A program made the translations under genes and the position numbers. Below are positions 13,019-25,700 of a stretch of 64,000 bases of DNA, in pieces. Location: positions 266,888,425-266,952,424 of the forward strand of contig NC_081415.1 in assembly GCF_030272615.1 (NCBI RefSeq), written 5' to 3'. Below the pieces are notes generated by a model. It was not told the origin of the DNA. It saw nothing but the letters and a program-made list of their open reading frames with translations, and searched no databases. Source of the stretch: Cryptomeria japonica (taxonomy: Eukaryota; Streptophyta; Pinopsida; Cupressales; Cupressaceae). Position 1 is the stretch's first letter; each line of letters starts with the position of its first letter.

Positions 13019-16000
13019 TGTAATGCCCCCGCTATGAGGCCCAAAGGACTTAAACAAATAAACCAATAAAAATACACAATTTTTTTTTTATAAAAAAAAT
13101 AAACCGTACAAATGCACGGAGAAACATGATACAACATGATAAGAAAAACATGTACAAATATTAACTATAAAAAGTCCTTAAGGAATAACATTAACCCATC
13201 ATACAAGAACATAAAATACCTCATAAAAATTACCCATGTTGTCTATTACAAAGAATCATGATACAAATTATATTTCCATGAGAATATACATATGATCATC
13301 AGTTACATTACAAGGTATCCATATGGATATAAACTCCATGAGTACATAGAGAAAATAAGTACATAGATCTAGCTCATAATGAAAGTGTTCAGTCTTCCCA
13401 TGGGCCATCATGAACATGATCCAGAACGAACAAAACCCAATGGGTGCGAACAACACTCCACCTAGTCATGCGGAACCATCAGGTCCACCGCTCGTGCAAG
13501 GAGGTATCAACCAGACCCAAAAGATGCAAGGAAACATACGAGGATACCAATGAATCAATGAGACTCACAAGACTGCTATCACAAGAGACTTGCAAGTAAG
13601 CCAACCAATTTCAGAGGCCTCAAGAAAACCAAGGAAAGAAAAGAACCAAAAGAGACCACTAGGTTGTCATGGGTTATCCTGGTGAGTCTTCACTAGGTCC
13701 CAACCCCCATCTTGGGTTATATTGGTGACCTCTATAGACCCACGACCCCCATACAACACTAGTGGACCACACAAACCTTTCTAAGGGACAAGATTGGTGG
13801 ATGCCATTCTAGGCCTTCTCTACTTACCTCACACCTAAAGAAGCATCCGAGAGTAAGAGAGGCAATGATTGATCTTTTTAATGTGATCTAACTACCCACC
13901 CAAGCTCATTATTTAAATTTCCACTTGATTACAAAACCCTCATTGAGTTACCCTAGTGACCACTTTAGGTCCTAGCCCCTAATGAAAGCCACTCCCCCTT
14001 AACTTGCACCTAGGAATCTGAAATACATCACAAGGTCTATGACACCCAAAACCACAAAGAGACATACCTCCTACCATAGCAAGGCTTCAATTACTTGCTA
14101 GAATGATATTATAAATAAAGAGGTACAATACAGAACAAGGAATGACCAACTAGCATAAAAGACATGTAAGACACTAATCACATAACATAAAGAAACAAAG
14201 AATATCCATACACTATTTTGGACTCAAACATCCCCTAAAACCTAGTACCATAATTCATTAAACAACATTCCTGTGTTTTAAAATAAGGTAGTTAATCTTC
14301 ACATTGCACAAGAATAAGGTCATCTATAGAGAGTACCTCATGTCCTACAAATGAACTATTACACAATATTTAACTATTAATTATTACATTATTTAATCCT
14401 TAATTATTCTTTGATACCCCAAGTACACAAGATATAACTAATATTTGCCATAACAACATTATGAGGATCCATAGTTCATATATTAAATCTGAGATTCATA
14501 AATGTAAGAAGCATACAAGATATATATGTATACATATACATACATACTCATATCATCACATTCAAAAAATCTCAAGCACATTATAAATATAATAATATAT
14601 ATTACTGCATACCAAAAATCTTTATAATACTCATAACTAAAGAATCACATAGTCAGGGGAAAGATTCTAAACAAAGAGCAAACCAACATGGGAAAGATCG
14701 GCGCCTCTAGAATACAATTTTGGTTACTGCTATTACAGAGCAAGGACACCGTTGATAAGCCAAACAATTGAGAGAAAATGAAATACCAATCTTAATCAGT
14801 TAGAAGCTAAGGACGCATGAAACCTAAGAGAGATTACAGCTTCGACGATACAAAAGGCATGCCAAACAAATAGTCGATGGTTACATCCTTGCTCATTGAT
14901 TTTATTAATTGGTAAAAAGGATTAGGCGTACTGATTCATTGATTTTGACAGACGATTAAGGCAGTTGACCTCGACAAGAAATGAGGAAATCTCAATCAAA
15001 AATTGGGAAAAAAGTGTTTACAAGATAAGCATAACTACTGATTTCATAACAACTGATCAAGCAAAGTGAAATCAAATAGTAATTGGTTGAAAGTAAACCA
15101 CTGAGAATTCAACCACAAAAATGCGATTAGCAACACGTCATAGATGGAGAGTTACAAACTAATTTAAATAACTAGTTCCCAGTTAGCATTTTGATTATCT
15201 TCAATAATAGTCAACTGAAACTACGCTTACAACTAGAAGAGAATGGGTAACGAGTGGGTTTACTAGAGGACCAAACAGTTAAAGAAGATCTGATGCAGCA
15301 AACAATGACTATAAGATGATAAACAATTTAAAAGGGATAACAATAATATGGGTTAGACATCGATTTCAATATTCGATTAATGAAGAATAATTCAAAGAAT
15401 CAAAAGGGTAATTCCATGTAGCGATCGATTGATACATAACAAAACTCGACTAAGAAAACATTACGGCTGAAATAAAAAAAGGCATATCGAATAAGCTTCC
15501 AATGACAAACAAGTGATAAACCATAAAACACAACGTCTCATACAAGGATCTAAGGGTTGATAATGTTGCATGCAAAAAAAACAGAGGCTATACATGCGAG
15601 AGTTCAAAACCTAGAGAACCATCATACCAACATTAATAATCCAAAACAAATTCAATATGGTAGCGGTAAGGAAATAGGAACAAACATTCAGAGAATAGAG
15701 ATGGAAGCTTGGAAGGTCAATAACCTATTAAAATTTTTAACCCATTGATTTACAAAAAAATAAACAAAATCAAAGAAACATCCCCAACCTGGAGTCCAAC
15801 ACCTGATGGAGCAAGAGATTCACCAAATTAATTCAGAACATTCTGAGAGTCTCCTTAATACTTTCAAATTCAATTCCCAAAAACGAATCTCAAAAACCCC
15901 CAAATATATTTTCCCAAATCTGACTACAATCCCTCACCCAATTTTTTTTTTCATAGTAAAATTTTTCACGGGAGTGGCCCAAAATCCCTCCCTATAAATT

Positions 16001-17108
16001 CCACAATTCTTCCTCGAAACCAAAATTTCCCCTCCCCCGCCCCCCAATCTTTTTTCCAAAAAAAATAGGAGATATGTTTTTTCTCAAAATGTAACTCCTC
16101 ATTCAATGTTACATGCAGGACATTTTCCCACTATCTCCAAAAACTCCTATTTTGATTTATCTAAATTTATTTAAAACATTTTCTCCTTGAATTTTTATTT
16201 TTTTTAAACATTTTAAATTTACCAAACAAATATATTTAATCTTAAAACAATCAAATACCAATGGCTTTTTAATAGATTTTATCATGAGCACATTTAAATA
16301 ACAAAATAAATATTTAATTCCCTAATTAAATAACCCTTTCAAACTAGTAAAATAATTTAAATCTTTTAGCTCCACAAATTAAATTAATATAATGTTGCGA
16401 CAATTTTCAATTAAATTACTTAATTAATCATTAATACTCAATTATCATTAATATATTAATATTAATATTTTCTCGCTAATAATATTGGATAAACATTAAA
16501 CTAAACACAAGAGTAACAAATTGCAACTAATAAACACGAAGGACCAACAGGGCTAATAACTGACATGACCAAACAACCAATGAAGAAGGATACCTGAATG
16601 GGGACTCATTCGCATAGGAATGATGGTCACATCAAGGGTCTAACTGATAACTCCATATTTTCTAGTTAACCATTGGGTCATAGAGCACGCTCAGACCTGA
16701 AGGTTCAAGTGAAGTCGATGCTCGGTACCTGCAACTGCATCATCGAGAAAACACACATACATTTCTCCAACATTTACGGGAACACCAGTGGAAGAGAATC
16801 ATGACATTACGTGTCTCTCTGAAGTGGGTGACGGAAGATCATCCCCTCGCACCCCATGAAGACTCATACCCAAACAAGAAAACAAACACAAGGTATATCT
16901 CATACTTAAAGTAGATATGTCAGTCCAAGGTTAGTACATAAGCATATAATCTAACATCTAAACATCCATAGAGATAAAATGCATAACCAACATCATATCA
17001 TAGGATCATGATAAAGGTCATTACATTAGAGAGTATCATCCACAACATAAGAGGTCAACTAGAGTCAACCTGGGTTAAAGAGAATTTGATCAAAGGAGGG
17101 GCATTACA
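13019..17108 (-). repeat. G3 5' LTR, about 4.1 kb
   Basis: Plus-strand ends are TGTAATGCCCCC and GGAGGGGCATTACA, a near-perfect terminal inverted repeat. No second copy is available for comparison. The sequence is AT-rich with A/T runs at 16070-16480. I see no conserved ORF in it; open stretches of about 60 codons near 15557 and 15806 look like chance. Confidence 0.82.
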
Positions 17109-18032
17109 CCTAAGATATGAATAAACTAACAAAAAATTAACTTTGTATGTATATGAAAAACTAATTGAAAAATTTAATATCCTTATGAAAGGAAAACAAT
17201 AATTTATTAAAGCTTAAATATCAAAAAACATTCTAAAGACATAAATTTTATGCTCATTAAATTTACAATAAAAAATAAACATTACCCAGCCTAATATAAA
17301 TTTCTTAGTTGAAATAGTTCAAAATTTTATATTTATTATATTTAAATAATAATATATCAAACTTAAGGAACAAGTAAACATAAAAATGTGTTTAGATTCA
17401 ATATAATGGTTATGCAAATAGACATTTATTATTTATATACAATAAAATTTTTAAAAGATTATATTTTATATGAAGAAATTCTTTTGAATAGATTATTAAA
17501 GATTATTTAAGATTAAAGTAAAATATATATTTTTTATATTTAAAAATTAAAATGCATAATAAAATATTGACTTGACAATAGGATTAATCATGAATTTTAA
17601 GTCCCAAGAAAATATGAAATCTAAGCAAAGCAAATATTCTTCAAATCAATAAGTAAATATAAAAAATAAGTTTTTAAATTCAATATAGTAGTTATGCAAA
17701 CTAACATTTATTATTTATATACAACCAAAATGTCAAGAAGACTAATATAATAAAAAAGGTAATCATTTAAATTAACTATAAAAAATTAGACTAGGTCAGA
17801 ATATAATAAAATATTGACTTGAGAATAGGACAAAACATCAAATTTAGGTCTTGAGAAAATATGAAACCTAAGAAAAATAATTATTCCACTAATGAATATA
17901 CAGACACTTGTAAATATTAAAAATTGTGTTTAAATTCAAGATAGTGGTTGTGCAAAATGACATTTATTATTTAGATACAATCAAAATCTTAAGACTAATA
18001 TTATATAAAGAGAGTTTTTGTAATAGGCTAAC
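17109..18032. repeat. AT-rich tandem array, left half (about 260-280 bp units)
   Basis: A recognisable block (TTTAGATTCAATAT, TTATGCAAA, then ACATTTATTATTTATATACAA) recurs at about 17391, 17670 and 17929, and again at 31638 beyond G2. When G2 is removed the spacing stays at about 260-280 bases. Between these blocks sits another shared segment (AAAATATTGACTTG, then AAATATGAAA.C.AAG). This fits a diverged satellite-like array with no coding potential. Confidence 0.75.
18028..18032. other. G2 left target-site duplication CTAAC
   Basis: CTAAC directly precedes the LTR start TGTAGTACCCC and recurs directly after the other LTR. Confidence 0.93.
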
Positions 18033-19058
18033 TGTAGTACCCCTACTCGTTTGAACTCATATTTTGTTCTTGTTATTCTCAGTGGATACATTATCATCAT
18101 TTGTTATTCAGAATTATATAACATTGTTCCATGTTTTATCTGATTATGAGATGTATGATTTATTTCTGGTATTTCTATACTTATGTTTTATGGCATTATA
18201 TGCTTCATTGCTATGTACTGATGCTTTACTTCATCTATACACTGTGTGTTGTGTATCTATGAGTGTATGGGATGCAAGGGGACAATTTTCCTTCACTCAT
18301 CTCGATGAGACATGGAATGTCGTGATTCTCCTTCATCGGTGTGTATGTTGTAATTTCTATATATATATATGCATGTGTGGTCGGTGATGTAGGATGTTGG
18401 GTAGGTACGAGGTATCGTCTCCACCTAGCTACACAGGTCTGAGCGTGCCTTATATTTTCCGATGGAAGTGAAGGAGATAGTAGTTGACCCTATTTTTAGT
18501 CAGTTACACTCGGGTGAGTGCCTTCAGTTAGTCGTTCTGTCAATTGGTTTGGCCTTCATATTTTATTGTTTGATCTTTATAAAAGTCGCATGATGCTTGC
18601 TCAGTTTGCGTGTCTAATGTTCCCAATTATTGTATGTCATTGGTAATTGCTACGTTTATTATGTCTATAAGAGTCAAGTGATCTAGTGACTTAACGTTGT
18701 TTGCAAAAGATGAGTTAATATCTTGGTATGAGTTGATATGAATTTTATCAGCTTGTTAGCTCGATAGTTGCAATTCGATCGTTTGAATATATGTAAGGAC
18801 ATTATATACACGGATGGCAATAGTCACTTATAAGTAGTTATTGGAGTTAAGATATGGTGATTGTATTATCAGTAGTTGATATCGCCCATCGAATTATTGT
18901 GCTTTTGGATTATGCATGTATATAGTTAGAATTATAAATATATTATATTTAATATGCTTTTCGAATGGGTAATATATATATAAATATATATATAATTTGA
19001 TTGTTCGAATATAAATCTATATGAAAAAAGTCATTAGTTATAAGTATTTGAAATCAAA

Positions 19059-19059
<1 letters not shown>

Positions 19060-19111
<52 letters not shown>

Positions 19112-19113
19112 TT
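19060..19113. repeat. (AT)n run followed by T-run
   Basis: About 17 AT units pass into roughly 20 T residues. The matching place in the 3' LTR (about 28150-28165) is much shorter. Confidence 0.9.
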
Positions 19114-19286
19114 CAAACGTAAATTGCTATGAAGATTAATGTTTAAATATTGTAATGGAAGTTATTAATTAATTATCAAAATATAATAATGAAATTAAAA
19201 TAAAACACGTAAAGCAAAATAATACAAATGTTATTTTAAAAGGTGGTGGTGGGGTTTATATGCTAAAACAATATATAATATAAAGT

Positions 19287-19349
19287 GTGGTCGATAGTAA
19301 TATCGACCACCCCCCTTAATAAAGGTAGGGGTCAGTATTACCACTGACC
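19287..19349 (+). promoter_or_regulatory. Two adjacent hairpins in G2 U3 (5' copy)
   Basis: GTGGTCGATA, loop GTAA, TATCGACCAC forms a perfect 10-bp stem (19287-19310). GGTCAGT, loop ATTACC, ACTGACC forms a 7-bp stem (19330-19349). The loop and arms share a GTA(A/T)TA core, so the two look like related sites. They lie about 500 bases upstream of the TATA box. The role is unknown; a protein-binding palindrome is one possibility. Confidence 0.6.
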
Positions 19350-19841
19350 ACCCTCCTCCCTCACAGCCGCACGTTACCTCTCCTCCTTTGGTCATGCCAA
19401 CACAACAAATAAAGACACCCCTCCCCTCTTGCTGTTCAAAACGTTAAACTACCACTCCTCCTTCATGATGCAACTGAACTCCAAGTTGGTCAATGCGGTG
19501 GAGGCATAGTAATACAGTTTGTAAACAAACCAACTCTGCATGGCGATAATGGCGACTATGTAGGAAGGGACACCGAGTGGTAAGTTTAATGCGTGGCATA
19601 CGTGACATAGGAGTAAGTCGACTTGGCAGTGAAGACTATTATTTTGCCCATAACAAACACTTACGTGTTTGACAATTTGCTTATAACTTGTTGTTCCTTC
19701 CCTCCTTTGTATCATTCTACCACAATTTTTTGGGCGCATAACTGTAGAGTGAAGATGTAACTGAAAGAAGTTCATTAAAAGACTCCTCATCAACTCCATA
19801 ACCGAGCCTTAGATGTAGGAGAGGTCATGTGTAAATTATAG

Positions 19842-19850
19842 TATAAATAG
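19842..19850 (+). promoter_or_regulatory. Putative TATA box of G2 5' LTR
   Basis: TATAAATAG in a locally GC-richer context, identical in the 3' LTR. It is a good core-promoter match, and would place the RNA start near 19875. The H3-like ORF would then lie in the transcribed leader. Confidence 0.65.
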
Positions 19851-20448
19851 AGGTGGGGAGTAAGGAAATGGGAAGTGAATTTCATTTTTGCATCGAAGGG
19901 AGGACGGGGAACTAGAGAGGAGAGAATTGGAATGGAAGAGGAAGGTAGAGTAGAATAGATAGATAGAGAGAGTATTTTAGGTGGCATTATAGTGAGATAG
20001 TGGAAATATTTTAGGAAAAAGCAAAGAGAGAGTTATTTTCTTTTGGGATAGAGTATTGGTGTCTATCAGATATAAGGTTCACAAGGCGCGCTATCGTTCG
20101 ATAGAAGGACGTAGAGATCTTGCATACAGGATAACACCACATAAGGTCAGGAATATATTTAGTTTTGGAACATTATTATTATGAGCCTTAGTGATAATTA
20201 ATGTTTATGGTTTAGATTATGTTTTCGGTAAAAGTATTAAATTATTGTTTTGATTAGTTCATGAAAAATAATAGAATATTAAGTGTATTTGTTTTATAGC
20301 TATAGCTATGGAAATTTTGTACATATTGCACACTTGATTATTTTATAAAAGGAATTATGTTTGCATTCAAGCCTAGTTTTTAAGATTCTTTAGATGTTGC
20401 TCTAGGAGAGTCTGGGAAGTAATGGCTTAACGTTGATACGTTACAGAG

Positions 20449-20844
20449 ATGGTACGTGTCAAACAGATAGCTCGCAAATCCGTAGCAGGATATGCTCATT
20501 ACTTGAAAGTCAAGAAAGATTCTTTGACACCTGTCAAGCCTGTTGTGGATGACAACCCTACTGAAGAGAACCCAGCTCCTAAAGAGAGCAAAGAGATAGA
20601 AAAAGGTCCTACTTAGAGTCTAACTAAAGAAGTTACTGTTGAAAAAGGAAAAGAACCCAAGCTAGAGTGCTCGCCAGAAAAGCCGATAGTTATAAGTTCT
20701 AACTCGTCAGAGGGGTATACCCCCTTAAGTGATAATGAGTCTGTGGGGTACTTTCCCCTGAGTGAAAGCAAATCTGAAGGATATACTCCTTTAGATCATG
20801 TAGAGTCTGATGAGTGCACTTCTCTATTTTTTCCGGAAGAATGA
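20449..20844 (+). pseudogene. H3-tail-like LTR ORF, 5' copy with internal stop
   Basis: The frame is the same as the intact copy at 29496-29891. It begins MVRVKQIARKSVAG, keeping the Arg at the H3 R8 position that the 3' copy has lost. A TAG at 20614-20616 replaces the CAG seen in the 3' LTR, cutting the product to 55 residues; beyond it the frame stays open to the TGA at 20842. Because both LTRs were identical at insertion, this stop arose afterwards. If the TATA box at 19842 is used, this would be the first substantial ORF of the element RNA, ahead of gag. Confidence 0.7.
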
Positions 20845-22416
20845 TGTAACACTCTAGTGTCAAAATAAAATAAAATAAATAAAGACATTATTCTATTGAG
20901 AAATGTATTATGTCTTCTTGTAAGATTTCTTTGATGAAATAAATATATCTATTTTGATCTTAGTCTATGGTATAAGTGGAAATTATTGAGGTTGTGTACC
21001 TATAGTAGTTAACAAGAGTAATTGAACTCTTAAACATGTTAATAAGTGTTAAATTCTATGTTATACCGACCAAATTGTTCTTCGTGTCTTGGGAACGTAC
21101 ATTCGTACTACAAGTTAATTGTGTGATAGGTGTTGGTACATAAGATTGCCTTATTTATATGGTGGTCGCAGCTAAGTACATTGAGTCATGTTGTCAGTAT
21201 GTCTTGTGTATTGTGTTTTGGCCAAATATTTAGATGTATAACCTTAAGGAAATGAGCCATTGTGAGTTGTTCGTAATGGTCAACCTTAGGTTAGTAATTA
21301 TGTATCTTTCATCCGAGGTATGTCAGAATTGGGTATGGCTGTCTATGTCACCATAGAGTTTTGTAGATAGAACTATCATGTAGTGTCCTAAGAGAGAGAG
21401 TGGCTTTCGAGTGGGGGTCGTGCCCGAAGTGGTGATAGGATAACCCGTTGGAAGTTGGTTAAGAAAGTGAAAATCTAATAAATGATTAGGGAAGGGGTAG
21501 AATAAAAGTTAAATAAAATAATGTGCCTCGCACATAGGTGAGTGCTAGTACAGAGCTCATAATGTAGCGAGAAGGCCTGGAATGGAAAACTTACCACCTT
21601 GTCTTCATGAGAGGATTGGTAAAGTTCGCATGAGTCTTAGTTGGAATCGGAGGTTCGGGAGAGGTTACCAGGATAACCCAGGATAGGGGCTGGGACCTAT
21701 GGAGGCTATACCACGGTATCCACCGTAAGACATGCGATGACACTTTCTCCTTAGAGTCACTAGTGTTTTGTGAGTTGGGTCACATGATTGTGAGTGGAGT
21801 CTTGTAGTCCTTTCGTTCTTGTTTTATTTTGCTTGCTTGAGGGTTATCTACTATCTCCAGCACGGTGGGGTGGTTCCTTTTCAGAATCACATGGTCGGGT
21901 GGTAATGTCACTTCCCATCGGATGTACTCGAATGTATCTTCAGGAGAGGAAGGACTTCGCTAATGTTCTTGGTTCCTAGTTCATGTACCAGCTCTTGTTT
22001 CTAACCATTATTCAGTTGAAAACTAGAGGTCTTGAAAAGAAACTTTATGTAACTTTCATTTTGTAACATTTTAGCTCATGATGTAATTTTTTTGAAAACA
22101 TGTATGTTCGAATATTGTAAGAAAAGAAACATTGTAATGTATGCTATTTCAATTACTTAATTATTTTGTATATATTATATGATTGCTTTGAAGTATTTTG
22201 AATTCTTTCATTGTGGAAATTTTATCTTAAATATTTAATTTACGAAGTAATATTCGTTGGTAACCCTTAGGAAATTCAGGTGTTAGACTTCCGCTGTGTT
22301 ATTAGATGTGCTAAGGTTTAATTCATGCACTTAATTAAAAAAAATATAAATTATTTCACCCTTAGTTGCATAGATTATGATGTTTTCCTTTAGGGTTCCT
22401 GACGGGGCATTACATT

Positions 22417-22428
22417 TGGTATCAGAGC
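22417..22428 (+). other. G2 primer binding site (initiator Met tRNA type)
   Basis: TGGTATCAGAGC two bases after the LTR end. Confidence 0.92.
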
Positions 22429-22567
22429 CCAAGTTTCAACACTGGGTACTCTGGGTTTGTAGTGTGCCTATTCAACTTGATTTTTTTTATTTAGGTCTTA
22501 ACATTTGTGTTTTCCTTGTTTATCCTTGTCATAAATCTAAATCTTTTCTCTTTTGTAGTACTCGGTC

Positions 22568-23830
22568 ATGGCTAGGAGAGCTAGGGGAGGTGGCCGTATA
22601 GGTGGTCACAATAGAGGTAGAGGTAGAGGAAGAGGTGGAGGATGAGGCCGTGGTTCTGATAATCATATTCCTTCACCACCACCTACTCATGTTAGTGCTA
22701 AGCCAGAACAGTTTGTTCATCTGGACTTACCTCATGCAGAAGAACAAGTTCCCAAAAGGGAAGAGCTGAGACAAATGTTTCAGGAGGTTCTTACTAGGTT
22801 AGGCCCTAGGCCTGAGGCTATTTAGCCAGTTCCAGAAGAGAGAGAGAGGGAAAGATCACCCAGAAGGAGAGGGATTGCAATCAATGAAGATCCAGTTTCT
22901 TTGGGTCACATAAAGGACTTGATGAGGTCCAACCCTCCTTTCTTTAATGGTATGGGTACCGGTTTCGAGGTAGAGACTTGGATTATCGGTCTGGATAGGT
23001 GTTTTGCTATGTTCCCATATAGTAGCAACACCAAGGCAAGATGTGCTATTATGCGTCTCAAAAACTTCACGTCAATCTGGTGGAGACTGGAGGAGGAAAT
23101 GATCGGTGTGTGCATTAACACCGTGACATGGGAGCTGTTTCTAGAGAGATTCAGGGCACGGTTTCTCTCACCCCAGTGGAGATAGACTCGGGCAGATGAG
23201 TTCCATGCACTGCGGCAGTATGGTATGACGGTAGACCAGTATGAGCATAGATTCTATGAGCTCAAGCAGTATGCTAGAATTGGTAATGATGAGGCTATGC
23301 TTGTACAACATTTCTTGAGGGGCTTGAATGATCGCATTAGTGGAGGTGTTAGGGTGTTAGAGCCAACTTCAGTGGAGACAGCTATGGCAAAGGCCTGATT
23401 GGTAGAGCTAAACCTTAGCCATGCTCTTGGTGGGCAAACAGGTGTGCAGATAGGGAGTGCTCCTTCCAGTGGGAATAGAGCTCGTGGTAATCAGTTTCAG
23501 TCAGCTACACCATGTAGGACTCCTCAGGCACCTGCTAAGGGTGGACCACAACAATAGCAACCATCAAAACCAAAACAGTTCCAAAGCTAGAAGGGTGGCA
23601 ATGCTCAATTTAAGAAAAATAGAAATTGGCAGAGGGGCAGACAGGGCCCTACAAAGGAATCCTCGCAAAGTACATCTCACACTCCTAGCCAGGGAAATTT
23701 TCAGCAATCTAGTGGTCTGACAGGTAATAGAGGAGCTTGCTTCTCTTGTGGGCAGTATGGTCATAGAGCTGCACAATGTCCTCAGCATTTCCACAACACA
23801 AGTAGTCAACGGCTGGCAATGTGAGAGCCT
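22568..23830 (+). pseudogene. G2 gag, degenerate
   Basis: The ATG at 22568 begins a basic MARRARGGGR stretch followed by a run of Arg-Gly repeats. TGA at 22643 (after 25 codons) and a TAG near 22825 interrupt it. The capsid core at 22901-23400 matches the retrotransposon gag family (PPFFNGMG, VETWIIGLDRCFAMF, WWRLEEE, then VQHFLRGLNDRI), with TAG at 23183 and TGA near 23397. A CCHC knuckle at 23738-23779 (CFSCGQYGHRAAQC) is intact. One frame is used throughout. It would form the particle and bind RNA; this copy cannot make a full protein. Confidence 0.92.
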
Positions 23831-23833
23831 ACA

Positions 23834-25700
23834 GTGGGAGATGCAAGCAGATCTCACAGAGTGTTCACAGCGGTGGATAACCGCCAAGCTGATCATCAGG
23901 GTACAGTTAGAGAAGCAGTAGGTATGTTGCGTGGAATCCCTATCTCTGTACTTTTTGATTCTGGTGCTTCAGATTCTTTCATTTCTTCATCTATTGTGGA
24001 GCGGTGTGGACTCACGTCTGCTAAGGAGATGAACAGGTTGCAAGTAGAGTTGGCTACAGGTGTCCGGTTTCTATAGATGCCTTTATTCCCAGTTGTGAGT
24101 TGAATCTAGGAACCATAGTTACTTCAGTTGACCTTCAATTCATTCCTTTGGGTTCTTATGGAGTTGTGTTGGGGATGGATTGGCTATCTTCTCATAATGC
24201 TCACATAGATTGTCACAAGAAGACAATGGAGTGTTTAGATGACGTTGGCAAGGAAGTGAAAATTGTTGGAGTTCAGAGACCAATATCCTTACGTATGATC
24301 TCTGCTATGAAACTTAAGCAGTGCATGCATAGAGGGTGTCAGCTTTTTGCAGTTACTCTTGAGGACATGGATGAGTTAAAGAGTCGAGAAATTGCTCTTG
24401 ATAGTCACCCTATTCTTCAAGAGTATGCTGATGTATTCCCATTGGATATTCCTGGTATGCCTCCAAAGAGAGACATAGACTTTCACATTGATTTGGTTCC
24501 TCGTGCAGAACCTATTTCAAGAGCTCCATATCGAATGACCACTTAGGAGTTGAGTGAATTGAAGTTACAACTAGAAGAATTGTTAGCCAAGGGATTTATT
24601 CATCCTAGTGTTTCTCCTTGGGGTGCGCCTGTTATCTTTGGTTATGCATTGATTACCGACAACTGAATAAGGTAACCATCCGGAATCGATATCCTTTGCC
24701 TCATATTGATGATCTTTTTGATTAGGTAAAGGGAGCCAAGATATTCTCTAAGATTGACCTGAAATCTGGATATCACCAGTTGCGTATCCAGGATGCAGAT
24801 ATTCATAAGACAACATTTTGCACTCGTTATGGTCACTATGAGTTCACAGTAGTACCATTTGGGTTGATGAACGCGCCTTCAGTTTTCATGAGCCTCATGA
24901 ATGGGGTTTTTTGCACCTACCTTGATCACTTTGTCCTTGTGTTCTTAGATGACATATTAATTTATTCTAGAACTATGGAAGAACATGAAGGTCACTTACG
25001 ACAGGTAATGCAGTGCTTGAGGGAAAACCAACTTTATGCTAATTTGGCAAAGTGTGATTTTTTTCAATCGGAGGTAAACTATCTTGGTCATATAGTTTCA
25101 GGGGAAGGTGTATCCGTGGATCCTTCAAAGATCCAAGCCATTGTTGATTGGCTAGTGCCAACCAACATTTCTGAAGTTTGGAGTTTTATGGGTTTGGCCG
25201 GATACTACCGTCGATTTGTTCAAGGCTTTTCCCGGATAGGTCACCCGATCACTTCTCTACAGCGGAAAGGGAAGAAGTTTGTTTGGTCAGAACAATGTGA
25301 GTTAGCTTTTTGTACCTTGAAGGAACTCCTTGTCAGTGCTCTGATTTTGGCAGTTCCTGATCCATCTAGAGATTTTATAGTATGCACAGATGCCTCTTTG
25401 GAAGGTATAGGTGCAGTGCTTATCCAAGATGGACGAGTGGTTTCTTATGAGTCTCGCAAACTCAAGAACCACGAGTTGAACTATCCAGTTCACAATTTGG
25501 AGTTAGCAGTTGTAGTTCATGCTTTGGTTAGATGGCATCATTTTCTGTTAGGGCATCATTTTGAACTGCATAGTGATCACCGTAGTCTATAGTATATTTT
25601 CACACAACTGAATTTGAATGCTCGACAGCGGAGATGGATGGAATTTCTCTGTGAGTATGATTTTGATGTTCGATACATTCAGGGGAAAGAGAACGTGGTG
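23834..25700 (+). pseudogene. G2 protease, reverse transcriptase and RNase H, degenerate
   Basis: The protease DSGAS is at about 23957. A frameshift falls at about 24063-24100, after which the GMDWLSSH connection block and RT N-terminus continue in 24100-24546. TAG at 24544 breaks the PYRMTTxEL motif. A 22-base deletion near 24632, relative to G1, removes the KKDGSLRF segment of the RT fingers and shifts frame again. The palm and RNase H lie in 24780-25592, with FLDD at 24942-24953, CTDAS, the LELA glutamate and HSDH. TAG at 25590 stands where G1 has CAG. Not functional. Confidence 0.93.

Larger units (their letters stand above)
12587..17108 (-). mobile_element. G3: minus-strand gypsy remnant (5' LTR plus leader)
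   Basis: Read on the minus strand it is an LTR (17108 to 13019), a two-base gap, a Met-type PBS and about 420 bases of untranslated leader, which stop at 12587. No gag or pol follows and no 3' LTR was found in the window, so the element is truncated. It belongs to the same broad LTR family as G1 and G2, judged by its ends TGTAATGCCCC and GGGGGCATTACA. Confidence 0.75.
18033..22414 (+). repeat. G2 5' LTR, 4.4 kb
   Basis: It starts TGTAGTACCCC and ends GGGGCATTACA, just before the PBS. It is about 150 bases longer than the 3' copy, chiefly because of an AT/TA tract and T-run at about 18940-19115 that the 3' copy lacks. It contains paired hairpins, a TATA box and the H3-tail-like ORF, here interrupted. 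The rest (18064-19240 and 20850-22400) shows no other conserved ORF. Confidence 0.95.

Noticed and set aside
18064-18387. 107-codon ORF at the start of the G2 5' LTR
   Set aside because: The 3' LTR counterpart is shorter and the composition is that of AT-rich LTR sequence; no sign of coding constraint.
19790-19987. 65-codon minus-strand ORF identical in both G2 LTRs (also 28839-29036)
   Set aside because: Antisense over the TATA region; identity reflects LTR duplication, not constraint, and no motif is present.
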